This document shows, one piece after another, positions 25,123 to 35,478 of a stretch of DNA of 64,000 nucleotides. The DNA lies in the NCBI RefSeq assembly GCF_028583425.1, contig NC_072790.1:213196897-213260896 (forward strand), in the 5' to 3' direction. Positions within the stretch are counted from its first letter, which is position 1. Each line of letters starts with the position of its first letter. This stretch comes from Eublepharis macularius. Lineage: Eukaryota > Chordata > Lepidosauria > Squamata > Eublepharidae. The notes beneath the pieces are model-generated. The model was not told the DNA's origin. It saw only the letters and a list, made by a program, of their open reading frames with translations, and did not search any database. The position numbers and the translations under genes are program-made.

Positions 25123-25189
25123 TTTGGTGCTACACCTCTGAAGATGCCAGCCACAGCTGCTGGCGAAACGTCAGGAACTACAATGCCAA
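25123..25189 (+). ncRNA. hammerhead ribozyme motif, right arm
   Basis: The conserved core CUGANGA is present as CTGAAGA (25138-25144). Helix II forms from GCCAGC and GCTGGC. The second core box GAAA (25165-25168) is followed by C and GTC (25169-25172), so helix III would be only two base pairs with no loop. Helix I can form from CCT/AGG next to the core and TTGG/CCAA further out. This minimal helix III is known for hammerheads of Penelope-like elements, where self-cleavage may work better as a dimer. Activity has not been shown here. Confidence 0.75.
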
Positions 25190-25450
25190 GACCACGGCAA
25201 TACAGCCCGGAAAACCCCCAACAACCATCGTTCTCCGGCCGTGAAAGCCTTCGACAATACATCGAAAAACTAAAATCAATATACAAATAATAAAACAAAT
25301 TAACAAGGTGCAGTGGTGGGGAGAACCTTCCCCACCCCAAAGGTGGGAGGCTGACATGGCACCGCCCCCTTCAATCACCAAACGCCTGGCGGAACAGCTC
25401 TGTCTTACAGGCCCGGCGGAACGATAATATGTCCCGTTGGGCCCGCGGGA

Positions 25451-26800
25451 TCACATGTTTATTGTGCTAACGGCTTTGTAATACTTACCCTCATAACTAG
25501 CTATAGCACACTTGGCAGTTCACTGGAAGACAACAAACTACTATTGCTGTACACCACTGGATGGGGAGGGGGAACCAGAACTCTTACTAAAGGACATCAG
25601 CAACTGTGGATAGGGGCAGCCCAGATGTGTTGAGGGCACACTTACTGGGTGTGCACAGAAGATGATGTTACCCTCATAAAAATCCTTTGAAGTAGGTATC
25701 TATTACCTGAACTTTACAGAAAGACTGAGAGACATATTGCTTGGCTCCAAACTTGGGTTGCAGCAGGCTTAGAGAAAAAATGTCCTGACCCTTTAATAGA
25801 GGCTTAATGTATGGAAAAGGAGAACTGAAGCTTTTCATGGCATGGTGGTAAATAACAACTTTACAAATAACATCCTGTTAAGCCTCAATTAAAGAGACAG
25901 CACATTTGTTTCTCTATGCTGTTGGTAACCCTAATATAACCAACCATCCACGTGTGGGTTGTGATATCACACGTTGCTTTTTAAATATTCTTGCACATTT
26001 TTGAAAGCAGCATTCCTGAATGGATCCTTGGAGGAGGCAAGGGTGGCTTTAATGACTCTCCCCCCCCCCTTTCACAACAAATGTGACCATTCATTATATT
26101 TTTCATTTAAAAAATTTTACATTTATATTTTACATTAAAAAAACAGAATTGTGCAATTACAATATTATCAAGAAGAAGAATGAGTACAGTTTGCTGAAAA
26201 GAGAAATGCAGTAATTAAAACCCTCCCCTCCCTGACCTTCTTTTCTCCATTACTCTGGAGGATGTATTCCTCATCAGTTTCTTGAGGTAGGTCAGAGCAT
26301 AATAGTTATTTCCTGCTTGCGTGTGATGGTCTGACCTACCTGAAGGAACTGATTAGGAATACATTCTTCAGGGTGAGGGGGGAAGAGAAGGTCAGGGAAG
26401 GAAAGACTTTAATTATTGCATTACTTCTGACTGCAAAATGTGGTTATTAACTTTAAAAATGATAGTAATATCATAATTGCATAATTATAATAATTTAACT
26501 TTTAAAAGGGAACAATCACCTTTGCTTCAAAAAAAGGAAGGAGTAACAAATACCTTTCCTGCCCCCAGTGATGAATACAACGTAAGCATTGGGAAGTAAG
26601 TGTAAAGGCACAATTGTGGGGAGAAGCAAGAATTTGCCAAATGGGGCTATAGTAGTACCTGAAATGGTTTCTGAGCCAATTGGAATAGCTATCTCAAAAT
26701 TCACACGGCTACACGTGTGTAAAATGCAATACCACCCTCCACAATCCCATCCCATACATACAATCTCATGAGGTTCTATTTTATTCCAAAACAGTTTGGA
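25451..26800. other. no recognisable gene
   Basis: AT-rich sequence. Around 26240-26400 a diverged inverted pair is visible ('ccctgaccttcttttctcc'/'gaagagaaggtcaggg' and 'ggtaggtcagagcata'/'ctgacctacctgaagg'), probably a degraded fold-back element. Confidence 0.4.
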
Positions 26801-26806
26801 TTACAT

Positions 26807-26979
26807 AGAGCTAAACTACACGAGATGCCCGAAACATGTCGGGTTCCCACAAGAATTCTTGCAAAAACCCACTCTTCTCAGGTTTTCCTCTGGGAGCTCA
26901 TGGGCAGGGCCCAACTACACTTCTCAGGTAAACTTGTGGGAACCTGACACATGTTGGGTGTCTCGTGTAGTTTAGCTCT
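26807..26979. mobile_element. 173-bp fold-back MITE
   Basis: The ends AGAGCTAAACTACACGAGA and TCTCGTGTAGTTTAGCTCT are perfect inverted repeats, with further inverted pairing inward ('gttcccacaag'/'cttgtgggaac'). The ends resemble those of 865-982 and 47520-47637 (GGGCCAAGCTACA). Target duplication unclear. Confidence 0.75.
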
Positions 26980-27865
26980 TAGATTACCCTAAATGCTGTT
27001 GCAGGAGGGGGAACTGCAGGTGTGGGGGGCATCTAACCAGCCGTACAACCTCTCAGGTATGCACAGATTGGGGAATTTGTTTGGCTTTTTTTTTTGGATT
27101 ATTCATATTCTACTTTTTTGCTATTTTGAGCAACTTTTGAACCTTTTGGGGAGAAAATGGGATACCAATGAGTAAAAAAAAAAGAAAAGAATAATCATTC
27201 CAGATGTGTGATTAGAGTTACTTTCAGGGCAGAATTAATAATTATACTAACAAATGTGCTTCTTGGACAACAAGTGTTTGCCATATAGGATTGACAGGCT
27301 ACACGTGATTCACCCCAACCAGCTCTTTTTGCAAATCCAATCACCCACCCCCACTCCGCCATGTCAGCCTGTAGCTAGAATTCTTCTGACCTTGGAGCCT
27401 GACAGGTGGAAAATCAGTTTAAAAGAACCCAGCCCAGTGTATTTTCAGGAAGTGGTGGATGTGGGAAGCCTTGACCATCTCTTCCTAGTTATTTATTATT
27501 TCCTTCAGATCCACCCCCTCCCATTTATACCTGTATTAGTGAAATGAGAAATACATGAGACCAGAAAAGAATAGCCTTTCTTTGGTAATTTGTCCTTATA
27601 CTTGGCATCTTTCTCTTGTGCCTCTGAAAGAAAGACATGTTTAAATGTTTAATTTAATTTAACATGTTCAAGTTTTCAAAATGTCTCCTCTAAAGCGTTT
27701 ATTGGGTTCACATTTTGAAGGAGGCAAGAGACCTGGCACAGTGCTCTTGTAGTCACAGAAGCAACAGACTGTAGACACAAAAGGGCTGGTGCAGCAGACG
27801 GGAGACTCCATGGAGTTTTCTTCTTGGACCAAACAACAACTGCCAACAAGTTGTGCTTTCACTGA

Positions 27866-28235
27866 GAGCCAAGCTGCAAATGATGAATTACACAAGGACT
27901 GCAGGTGAAGGGAGTCGCAACGGTAGCAGGGAAGCTGAGTTTTAAGAGAGATCAGAAGGCTTTGTCAATTTCCCCTCTTTCCAGAGCCAAGGAGATGGCT
28001 TCTCAGAAGGTTTGTTAATTTCCTCTTCACCTGCTAGAACAGGAGGTGAAACTGACAGAGCCTTACAGGAGGCAAAGAAGAAATTAACAAACCCTCTGAG
28101 GAGATCTCCCAGGCTCTAGAGAGAGGGGAAATTGACAAAGCTTTCTGATCTCTTTTAAAACTCAGCTTCCCAGCTAACATTGCAACTCCCTTCACATGCA
28201 GTCCTCATGTAATTCGTCATTTGTAGCTTGGCTCT
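27866..28235. mobile_element. 370-bp fold-back MITE
   Basis: The whole element is a diverged palindrome: AGAGCCAAGCTGCAAATGA at the left end pairs with TCATTTGTAGCTTGGCTCT at the right, and 'aatttcccctcttt'/'gaggggaaattgac' pair further inward. Ends place it with the other GCCAAGCTACA elements. No coding capacity. Confidence 0.75.
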
Positions 28236-28629
28236 AAAATGTAGACAGGGCTGGGTAAGAGGTTGTGTGTTTATCTGGAGGAGGGGTGGGGAGGAAAATG
28301 TAGGCTTCTGAAAAGGAAGATATAGGTGTCAACATGCCTCCCTAACTTGTAGTGGAAAGAACAGGACTTCTAGATTAATAAATACTTCTCAACACTGTGC
28401 TTTCCTCACAATACAAATGCAGGTGGGCAGCAGGCACTTGCAGAAAAGAACCGGGGGTGGGAGGGGTTCTGAACTGTTTCCCTTTCCACTGAAAATTTCT
28501 TTTATTAATGCTATTTTGTAGTTGGAGTCAGGCCAGACGATTTATCAGACTTCTTTAAAAGTGCAAACTATATTTTCCAGGTAACAGATAAATTTTCTAT
28601 GTATGCCCTAATTTTTATTATAAATTAAT

Positions 28630-28855
28630 CCAGATACCCTAATCTGGATGGCCCTGGCTAGTGCAGTCTCATTAGATCCTGGAAGCTAATCAGGGCCAGA
28701 CTTGGTTAGTACTTGGATAAGAGACCACTAAGTAAGTCCAGGGTCATTATGAAAAGACAAGTAATGGCAAATCGCCTCTGAATGGCTCTTGCTTTGAAAA
28801 TCCTATGGAGTCACCATAAAGTGGCTGTGACTTGATGGCACTTTACACACACCTA
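28630..28855 (+). repeat. 5S rRNA-derived SINE
   Basis: 'ggaagctaatcagggccaga', 'cttggttagtacttggata' and 'agagacca' match the 3' half of vertebrate 5S rRNA including its internal promoter region. The tail ('ggcaaatcgcctctgaatgg', 'gtcaccataaagtggctgtg', 'acttgatggcac') matches that of Bov-B/Sauria-type elements. It is too diverged to be a functional 5S gene. A second fragment is at 39950-40040. Confidence 0.8.
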
Positions 28856-29229
28856 ACAAAATATTTTCAGTTAGTGATATTTTCATAGAAGCCTCCCCAT
28901 GGCCTTGGATCTGTCCCTTATTCAAGTGAGATCACAAACTGATGCAACAGGGCCTTTCTGGTAGTGGTGCCCATCCCATCCTTTGAAAGATACTCCTGGC
29001 TCAGGGAATTTAGGATGACTTCTTCATAGCATTCTGCCAGTTGAAGATTTTCCATTCCCCATCATGCAGCATCCATTCTTGTTCATGTAGATTAGCTCTA
29101 GGATATTTCATTTGTTGTGCTTTTGTAGCTTTGAATTTATTGTAATTTTATCTCTTTTTATATATGCCAATTTGAGCACTTTTAGCTGGGAAAGTCACTC
29201 AAAAGTTGTACATAAGAATGCATGTGAAC

Positions 29230-29325
29230 AGATGCATCTGACAAAGAGAGCTGTGGTTCTCAGAAGCTTATGCTACAATAAAGTTGGTTAGTCTTAATGG
29301 TGCTACTGGACTCTACTAATAAACA
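29230..29325 (+). ncRNA. degraded hammerhead-like motif with retroelement tail
   Basis: CTGACAA (29238-29244), a stem pair GAGAGC/GGTTCTC with a TGTG loop, 'agaagc' and AGCTTATGCT (a small helix III with TTAT loop) stand in hammerhead order. They are followed by 'ggttagtcttaatggtgctactgg'. The core boxes each differ from the consensus, so this copy is probably inactive. Reading it as a ribozyme fossil is an inference. Confidence 0.4.
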
Positions 29326-29439
29326 ATGCAATGGCACTATGGTTATAGAAAACAATGCCAACAGACACTTCTCTAAGGTATCACATACTCTAAACTATCC
29401 AGAAAGGGAATTACAAAGGTAAAAGTGAGTGCAGTAAAA

Positions 29440-29730
29440 GCTTTAGCCCATCAGCTGAAGAAGCTTACCTGGTGGGTACACGAGAAAGGGCCTTTTTGGT
29501 TGCAGTCCCACAATTATGGAAGAGCATTCCCAAAGAGGTGCACCTAGCCCCCTTCACCTAGTCGAAGACATTATTTAGGGCTGGTTTGTAATTATCTTTG
29601 CTTTTATGTTTATTGGCAGTTCTAAAGTATGTTTTTAAACTTTGTTTTATTCATTTTCTGTTTCTTTATAATGTCAGCTGTCTTGAGTTCCCGAAGGTAG
29701 ACAGGTGGCTAATAAATGTTTTAATAAATA
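29440..29730 (+). mobile_element. L2-like LINE 3' end
   Basis: The plus strand encodes GTRERAFLVAVPQLWKSIP and then KEVHLAPF, matching the C-terminal end of L2/CR1-type reverse transcriptase proteins, followed by an AT-rich tail ending 'gtggctaataaatgttttaataaataaa'. It is truncated at the 5' side. Confidence 0.75.
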
Positions 29731-29739
29731 AATTATATA

Positions 29740-30850
29740 TACAATAAACACTGCATTAGACTACAATACTGTTCCTTCATAAAAGCGCCCTCTGGGACTC
29801 TTCCATTATATTGAAATGTTAATCCCTTTATAAAAATGCACTCCTGAACATTTCTGTTCCACACATTCTGCAGAATGATTAGAAGTGTGGGAGCCTTCCA
29901 GACCTCCTCAGGCTGGCCATTCCATAAAACGGAAGTCACAACAAAAATGCACATGTAAGAGCAGTGGCCAGTCTTGCTCAGATGAATGAAGCTGTCATGC
30001 TGGAGCATAGTGAGAGAGGTGGCCCTGCAGCTCTGGGGGTCCAAAGCCATGAAGGGGCTTTGTAGGTAATAACCCATACCTTGGGCTGAACCTAGTAACT
30101 GCTTGGTAACAAATGGAGTGACTGCAAAATAAGTGTGTGATATGCATGCTCTACCAAGCTCCGTATATCTGACAAAGGGAGCTTTAACTCTCAAATGCTT
30201 ATACCCTGGAAATGTTGTTGGTCTAAGATGCTACTGGGCTTGAATCAAGCCCTATGTAGTAACTGAGGTGCAGAATTCTGTACCAACTGGAGCTTCCTAG
30301 TTGGCTTTAAGGGCAGACCCATGTAGAGTGCATTACAATAGAGTATCCTCAAAGGCATTGTGGTATGGATCCATGTGGACAGACTGGCTGGGTCAAGGTA
30401 GGGGGCCATTTTCTGGGCTAAATGAAGATGGAAGAGAGCATTATTTGGAGCTGCATTCACTTGCTTCTCCAGTAATAACACTGGATCCAGTGTAGGCTTT
30501 TAATTGAGTCAGTGTATGTCACCAGAACCCCATCAAATGTAGGAAATGCAATGTCCTTCAAGACCTCATCCTTCCCAACTAACACTACCTCTGTCTTGTC
30601 AGGATTCAGTTTCAACTTTTTCACTTTTAGCCATTTAACCACAGCATTCAGGCAGTGGCTTAGGATCTCTACAGCATCACTGGGGGACTGGAAAAAATAT
30701 ACTGCTGGTTATCAGCATATTGATAACCTACAATGGCTGGACCATAGCAAAGGCTGAATGTTTAGGCTCCAAACCAGCCTCTCCTCCAAAGACTACCTCC
30801 AGCAGGTCAACCAGAGAATGTGGTGGACAACTTAGGTGGTGAGTAGATAA
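29740..30850 (-). mobile_element. L2-like LINE fragment with reverse transcriptase homology
   Basis: On the minus strand, pieces of the fingers/thumb side of a non-LTR reverse transcriptase appear in the right order: SPSDAVEILSHCLNAV, WLKVKKLKLNPDKTEVVLVG near 30640-30580, then LYMGLPLKPTRKLQLVQNSA near 30330-30260, and the 'wholly C-terminal' part beyond 30080. Several stops and shifts break the frame. A short retroelement tail (30160-30250) lies inside it in the opposite orientation. This copy is clearly inactive. Confidence 0.75.
30160..30250 (+). ncRNA. second hammerhead-like retroelement tail
   Basis: CTGACAA, GGGAGC/ACTCTC with a loop, 'caaatgcttat', then 'ttgttggtctaagatgctactggg' repeat the order seen at 29230-29325. 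It interrupts the L2-like LINE. Confidence 0.4.
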
Positions 30851-31719
30851 AATGAATGCTCAGTTTATCCCCACAGCCTAGGAACAGACCACCAATTCCA
30901 CTAATGTGGAACAGAAAAGACTCAAGAAGAATGATAGCCATCTCCCCGTCCGTGACCTCTAGTGTGAGGCTGATGAAGGACCCACTTAACCAGGTGGAGT
31001 TTACTAAAACAGGAACACGCCATCATTTTCTTCCAGCTGAGTTTTGCATACAGCTTAGGGCAACTTCTACTGCTATACTTACTAAAGGATAGCTGGTAGA
31101 TGGTAGATGATCATTGCTTATGTGCAACGATAACTTCTTTGTGCCCAGCACAAACTTCTAACATGACCATTCCCTTCCTGTTATCCCAGCTGTACAATTG
31201 CATGAATCATGAAAAGAAAAAAAAATTCTGTGTCTGAAATGATATACAGTTCATACGATGATAATGGGCTTACACCCCACCGGAGGATTCCTCCTAACTC
31301 CAAGGCTCCAATAAAGGGTTTTTGATGCCTTCTCCCACAATTGGTTCCCACAAAGTTACAGATATCTGAGTACAAGATACACATCTACTGTCAGCTATGC
31401 AGACAGAATAGGTGCTTAAATCATTATTTGTTCCCTTTAAATATTGAGGATCACCCTGAAAGCAGAAAGCAGCCATTTACATATGATGGCTGAGGAATGG
31501 AAAGCCTAAAAGTGGCCAAGGCTTCCCCTCATGTTGCTCCCCAGCAACTGATCTTCAGAAATATTCTGCCTCTGAATAAATGAAGTTTCATTTATCCATC
31601 ATGGCTGATACACACTGACCGACCTATGCTTCATGAATTTATCTTAATTCCCATTTAAAGCCACCTAGCCACCACTTCATCTTGTGACAGGGAGTTCCTC
31701 AAGTTAATTACACACACTA

Positions 31720-31910
31720 TGAAAGAGAAACAGCTTTGTACTATGTTAGACCATTGGCTCAGCTAGCTCAGTATTGTCTGTTCTAAGCAGCTGTCAGGTA
31801 GGGAAAGGTCTTTTCAAATAGCATCTACCAGATATCCTTTATTAAGAAATGGGCATGGATTGAACCTTCATGTAAAACAAATGCATTGCAAACTGTACTC
31901 CCTTTCCTAT
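31720..31910 (-). repeat. tRNA-derived SINE, second family
   Basis: 'actatgttagaccattggctcagctagctcagtattgtctgttc' and 'aagaaatgggcatggattgaacc' match the reverse complement of the SINE at 48655-48865. Confidence 0.7.
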
Positions 31911-32521
31911 AATGTATTGCAAGTGATTTCTTAGATTCTTGTTATATAATATGCCCTGTAGTCACCATATGGGACTGACATTGAAAGAAAGATAATGCTG
32001 AGTGTAAATTGATCCTCCTAAAAGGTTATACAAATAATTTTTTTTTGTTACTGTCCATATTTGTAGCTTGTCTGCAAATGTAAGATAACTCCCCTTTTCT
32101 TCTGATGGCATACCTGGAAAAACTTAGTTTTCCTTTGAAATAAACACAGTAGTGTAAAAGCTACTGTGCACATGCAATCTTGTGCTTGCATACAAAGGGA
32201 TTCTTTGGATTGTGGCAGTTTTCTGGACCTGCCTATGACAAAATATGATGGATTCAAACTAAACAATCCTATAAATACCTGGCCAAATTCTAAAATGAAT
32301 CACAATCAGCAATTTTTGGTTTGCACTTATGTGGAATTTTGCATCCTCCATTTGTTTTGACATATCCTAAGGTACACAAAGATTCATAATTTGCGTGCAA
32401 CTGTACCCAGTATAGTAAATATGCTACTTGAAATATACTATGGAAAACATACACAAAGTGTAGCACTTTGTCTATTGTCTACATTACAGTATAAAGAATC
32501 ATATTATCATTGCCTATATTA

Positions 32522-32564
32522 CAGTGTGATACAGAATATATACAATATATTCTGTATCACACTG
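32522..32564. repeat. perfect 19-bp inverted repeat (AT-rich hairpin)
   Basis: CAGTGTGATACAGAATATA and TATATTCTGTATCACACTG pair exactly around the 5-base loop TACAA. The next 90 bases hold several further 'atacagtatata' words. Confidence 0.9.
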
Positions 32565-32669
32565 CTGCAAATATACTATATCATACAGTATACACCCTTC
32601 ACTCCATACGATACAGTATATAGCAGTATATATACAGTATATAGCTTAGAATATGCAATTTCATGAGCA

Positions 32670-33370
32670 TTATGGCATTCACAAGAGTGTGTACAGACTG
32701 GCAGCACTTTACCATGAACTCAATATGTCTCTTTTTTTGCTCCATTATGTACACTTAAAGCGTTTTGTTTAAGATTTAATGTAAAATAATGAGTAGGTCT
32801 AATAATGAATACATACTGAATTATGCTTGAAAAATAAATGCTTAAATGCCGCGTTGAGCTTTGAAATGTATGACAGTGTACCCCATGACATTTCTTCATG
32901 CCAAAAAGAACTATGAATTAAAGAGGGTTGGTCTAGCAATAGTACCTAGCAGGGCATAATGCTCTACAATTATCTTTAAATTTTAAATGTTAGAAGCTAG
33001 TAGCAGTGAACAAATGGTTACATTACAGTGAAGAGCCAAAATTTAGTGGTCAATATTCAAATGTGAACATTGACAATCCTGAATCAAGCTAGTATCCAAA
33101 CATGCATGTATATATACCAGAGACTGTTGACAGACATGTAAATACCATTAGCAGCAACTGATGAGTGTCTCTGAAAACTGGGTAAATATTCAGGTTTTTT
33201 TTTAGAGAGTTCCACACTCCATGTCCTCATTTACACATCAGTGCTGACATCCACCAAAGGTTGCATAACACACATTTGATAAGTAGTTTGACACTCAGCC
33301 ACAGAAAAGTAGCAGCACCATAACAATTACAGCGAACACAATTATCTACCCCAACTAACAGAAACCACAG
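32670..33370. other. AT-rich unique sequence
   Basis: No repeat family or gene is recognised between the hairpin and the candidate exon. Confidence 0.35.
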
Positions 33371-33376
33371 GCTTAC

Positions 33377-33443
33377 CGGAAAACGTTTGTTTTCAACTTT
33401 CCTGATTTCAGTTGCATGTCTGTTCAGCCAGCTGAGAGCATTT
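33377..33443 (-). CDS. candidate internal exon, gene unknown
   Basis: On the minus strand a long pyrimidine tract ending TTTTCCTCCCTCCAG precedes a 67-nt interval that ends in TTTTCCG followed by the strong donor GTAAGC. Only one of the three frames is open across it; it reads NALSWLNRHATEIRKVEN and four more residues. In that frame the interval begins with the last base of a split codon and ends on a codon boundary. A similar candidate at 63641-63697 ends with two bases of a split codon, which fits. I do not recognise the protein, and a chance pseudo-exon remains possible. Confidence 0.35.
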
Positions 33444-34400
33444 CTGGAGGGAGGAAAACAAAAACAAAAATCAAATATTGCCAACAGTTTTGCAGCTGAG
33501 AAGAAACTAGCAACAATTGGGATAATTTTGGCATTTTATAGCCAAAGTCCACCCCCCCCCCTTTTTGGCATGAGTTCATTTGGCAAAACCATTCCAAAAA
33601 GGCTAGGCTAGACAGCATCTATTGAACAGCTAGCTCTTCTCTTTGAGCCGGAATCCTCTTTGAAGTCATCCAAACTCAGCACTGGCGCTTGCTAGAGACC
33701 CTAACTTTATTCTATTCAAGGCCTACCGCATTTCTCCTTGCCGCTTTGATTTCCATTTCCAAGTTATTTCTCAAGTAGCAAAGCATCTGCCTGCTGCACA
33801 GGGCAGCCTAAAGCTTTGTTGAAGTTTTGAAGCTCCCCCCACCAACCCAAAAGAAAGCTAAGAGTGACATGAACAACTCCAGGCTTTCTGTAGAAAACAG
33901 GCTGGCAGGCCACACTTTTGTTATTCACTTCATAGGCAAGAGTCTTTCTGACAGTCCAAAACCACAGGCCCTGCTGAGCTCAGCAGGAGTCCTATGCTGA
34001 GTACCATCTGTCAAAGCTTTAGGATTCCCCTCACCCCTGTTTCTATTTTACAATCTGCTAAAATAAAGGAGTAGAATGAAAGTTATTTTATTGCATTGTT
34101 AGCCCAAGTTAGGAGGAGATTGACTTCAAGCCAAAGTGAGCATGTTACTCCCAAAACACTACAAAGAGACAAAGGGGCATAATTCTCTGAACAAGGCTGG
34201 TCTTTTTATTTTGAGAGCCTGTGTGTGAGATGGGAAGTAAGGACAATTTTGAATATCCTGTTCCTGCGGCTTTGACATGAAAATCTCTATTTGGATTTCA
34301 TTCTTCTATAGTACAAATCAAGTACGGATAAGGGTGCATGTGTGTAATTTTCTGTCGCTTTGCATCAACTTTTTGTGTTCTGTTGAAGTGTGTACTTACC
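33444..34400. other. no recognisable feature
   Basis: Unique-looking sequence next to the candidate exon; no repeat family identified. Confidence 0.35.
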
Positions 34401-34404
34401 AAAG

Positions 34405-34470
34405 TGAAAAAAACAAAAATGAGTCTTGTGGCATCTTAAAAGAGAAAAAGGTTTATTGTGGCATTAGATT
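34405..34470 (-). repeat. short retroelement tail fragment
   Basis: The reverse complement reads 'cttttaagatgccacaagactcattttt', the same tail type as at 17856-17930. Confidence 0.45.
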
Positions 34471-34739
34471 TTACTGGTGGTGGCATTAGATTTTACTGAC
34501 GTAGCTTTAGATTTTACTTTCATGGTTACAGAAGTGGTATTTTTTTTTAACACTGTGGGTCAAGGAATCAGCATTATAGATTATACGTATAAAAGATGTA
34601 CATTGTACATACTGTAAAAACTGCATGTAAAATTTATTCAGCATGCACACACAATAGAAACAAGTCTACAGAACCAATAGGGGATAGCAGGGAACCAAAA
34701 CTGTTCAAAATAGAAACAAATATGAGAATGTATTATTTA

Positions 34740-34835
34740 GAAAATTTTTTTGCTGCTTCTCCAGAGAACCTGCTGGAGGTGGCTTACAAAATAAAACATG
34801 ATAAAAACATTAAAGTTGTTAAAAATTAACTAAGA
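34740..34835 (-). mobile_element. L2-like LINE tail remnant
   Basis: 'ctggaggtggcttacaaaataaaacatgataaaaacatt' is the reverse of an L2-like 3' tail like that at 39415-39520. Confidence 0.45.
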
Positions 34836-35225
34836 AACAAAATAAGGAATATTCTTTCATTTCTACGAATGAGTCTCCCAGTTGTTTATTAAATAAAGGG
34901 ATGAAACAAATTCAGTACAAATTCTGATAAGAAACTGTTACTTGAATGTAGGTTTTATTTCACAAGTGGTAATATATTTATTTATATATTTATAAATAAA
35001 AAAGTATTTATTTATATAAAGGTCATAAAACCTGCGGCTGAAGAAATTTGCATCTTATCCTTTACAGCTCTTCAAAAATAAAGCAAGATTAATCTCGTAG
35101 TGCTTTATCAGTTCATTCATACTCTTGAAATTTTAATTGTTCATCCAGAAATGGAGGATCTGAGCAGGATCAAAATATTCTCTCTTCTCAGTTTTTAACC
35201 TGGCAAAATATGGACCATCAGGCTT

Positions 35226-35478
35226 TTATAATAAATAATAATAATAATATTTGATTTATATACTGCCTTTCAGGACAACTTAACTTCCACTCAGAGTGGT
35301 TTACAACGTATGTTATTATTATCCCCACAACAAAACACCCTATGAGGTGGGTGGGGCTGAGAGAGCTCCTAGAAGCTTTGATTGACCCAAGGTCACCCAA
35401 CTGACTTCAAGTGGAGGAGTGGGGAATCAAACCCAGTTCTCCAGATTAGAGTCCCACTGCTCTTAACCACTACACCAA
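35226..35478 (-). repeat. tRNA-derived SINE, first family
   Basis: The reverse complement runs from 'tggtgtagtggttaagagcagtgggactctaatctgg' through 'accttgggtcaatc' to 'tatataaatcaaatattattatt'. It is nearly full length and close to the copy at 54630-54885. Confidence 0.8.

Larger units (their letters stand above)
24376..25264 (+). mobile_element. Penelope-like element with an inverted 3'-end copy
   Basis: The 889-bp element has two 379-bp arms, 24376-24754 and 24851-25229, which are reverse complements of each other with no difference that I noticed; the 96-bp spacer is single copy. The spacer and right arm encode on the plus strand the end of a GIY-YIG-type endonuclease (VRLHREAIEIHKHKQNF, then NFNRKEETLRMNRAWAPVL), a tail known from Penelope-like retroelements. 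A 13-bp target duplication, AAAAACTAAAATC, flanks it (24363-24375, 25265-25277). Each arm carries a hammerhead ribozyme motif. Penelope insertions often include partial inverted copies. It is a 5'-truncated remnant without the reverse transcriptase. Confidence 0.85.
24265..25450 (-). mobile_element. L2-like LINE 3' end, split by a Penelope-like element
   Basis: The left piece (24265-24375) is the reverse of a LINE tail ('tttatataccgcccatcccc'). The right piece (25265-25450) includes 'cctggcggaacagctctgtcttacaggcccggcggaac', whose minus strand encodes the C-terminal reverse transcriptase tail also seen at 57119-57190. The 13-bp AAAAACTAAAATC at both junctions shows that the middle was inserted. 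Confidence 0.75.

Noticed and set aside
24268-25340. Pairs of identical open frames on opposite strands
   Set aside because: They are the two arms of the inverted Penelope-like element, not two genes.
28680-28740. Possible 5S rRNA gene
   Set aside because: Only part of 5S is present, it is diverged, and it continues into a SINE tail.
34390-34460. Splice-bounded 35-nt interval on the minus strand with a strong GTAAGT donor
   Set aside because: The interval is a fragment of the 'ggtgccacaagactc' retroelement tail seen elsewhere; most likely a pseudo-exon.
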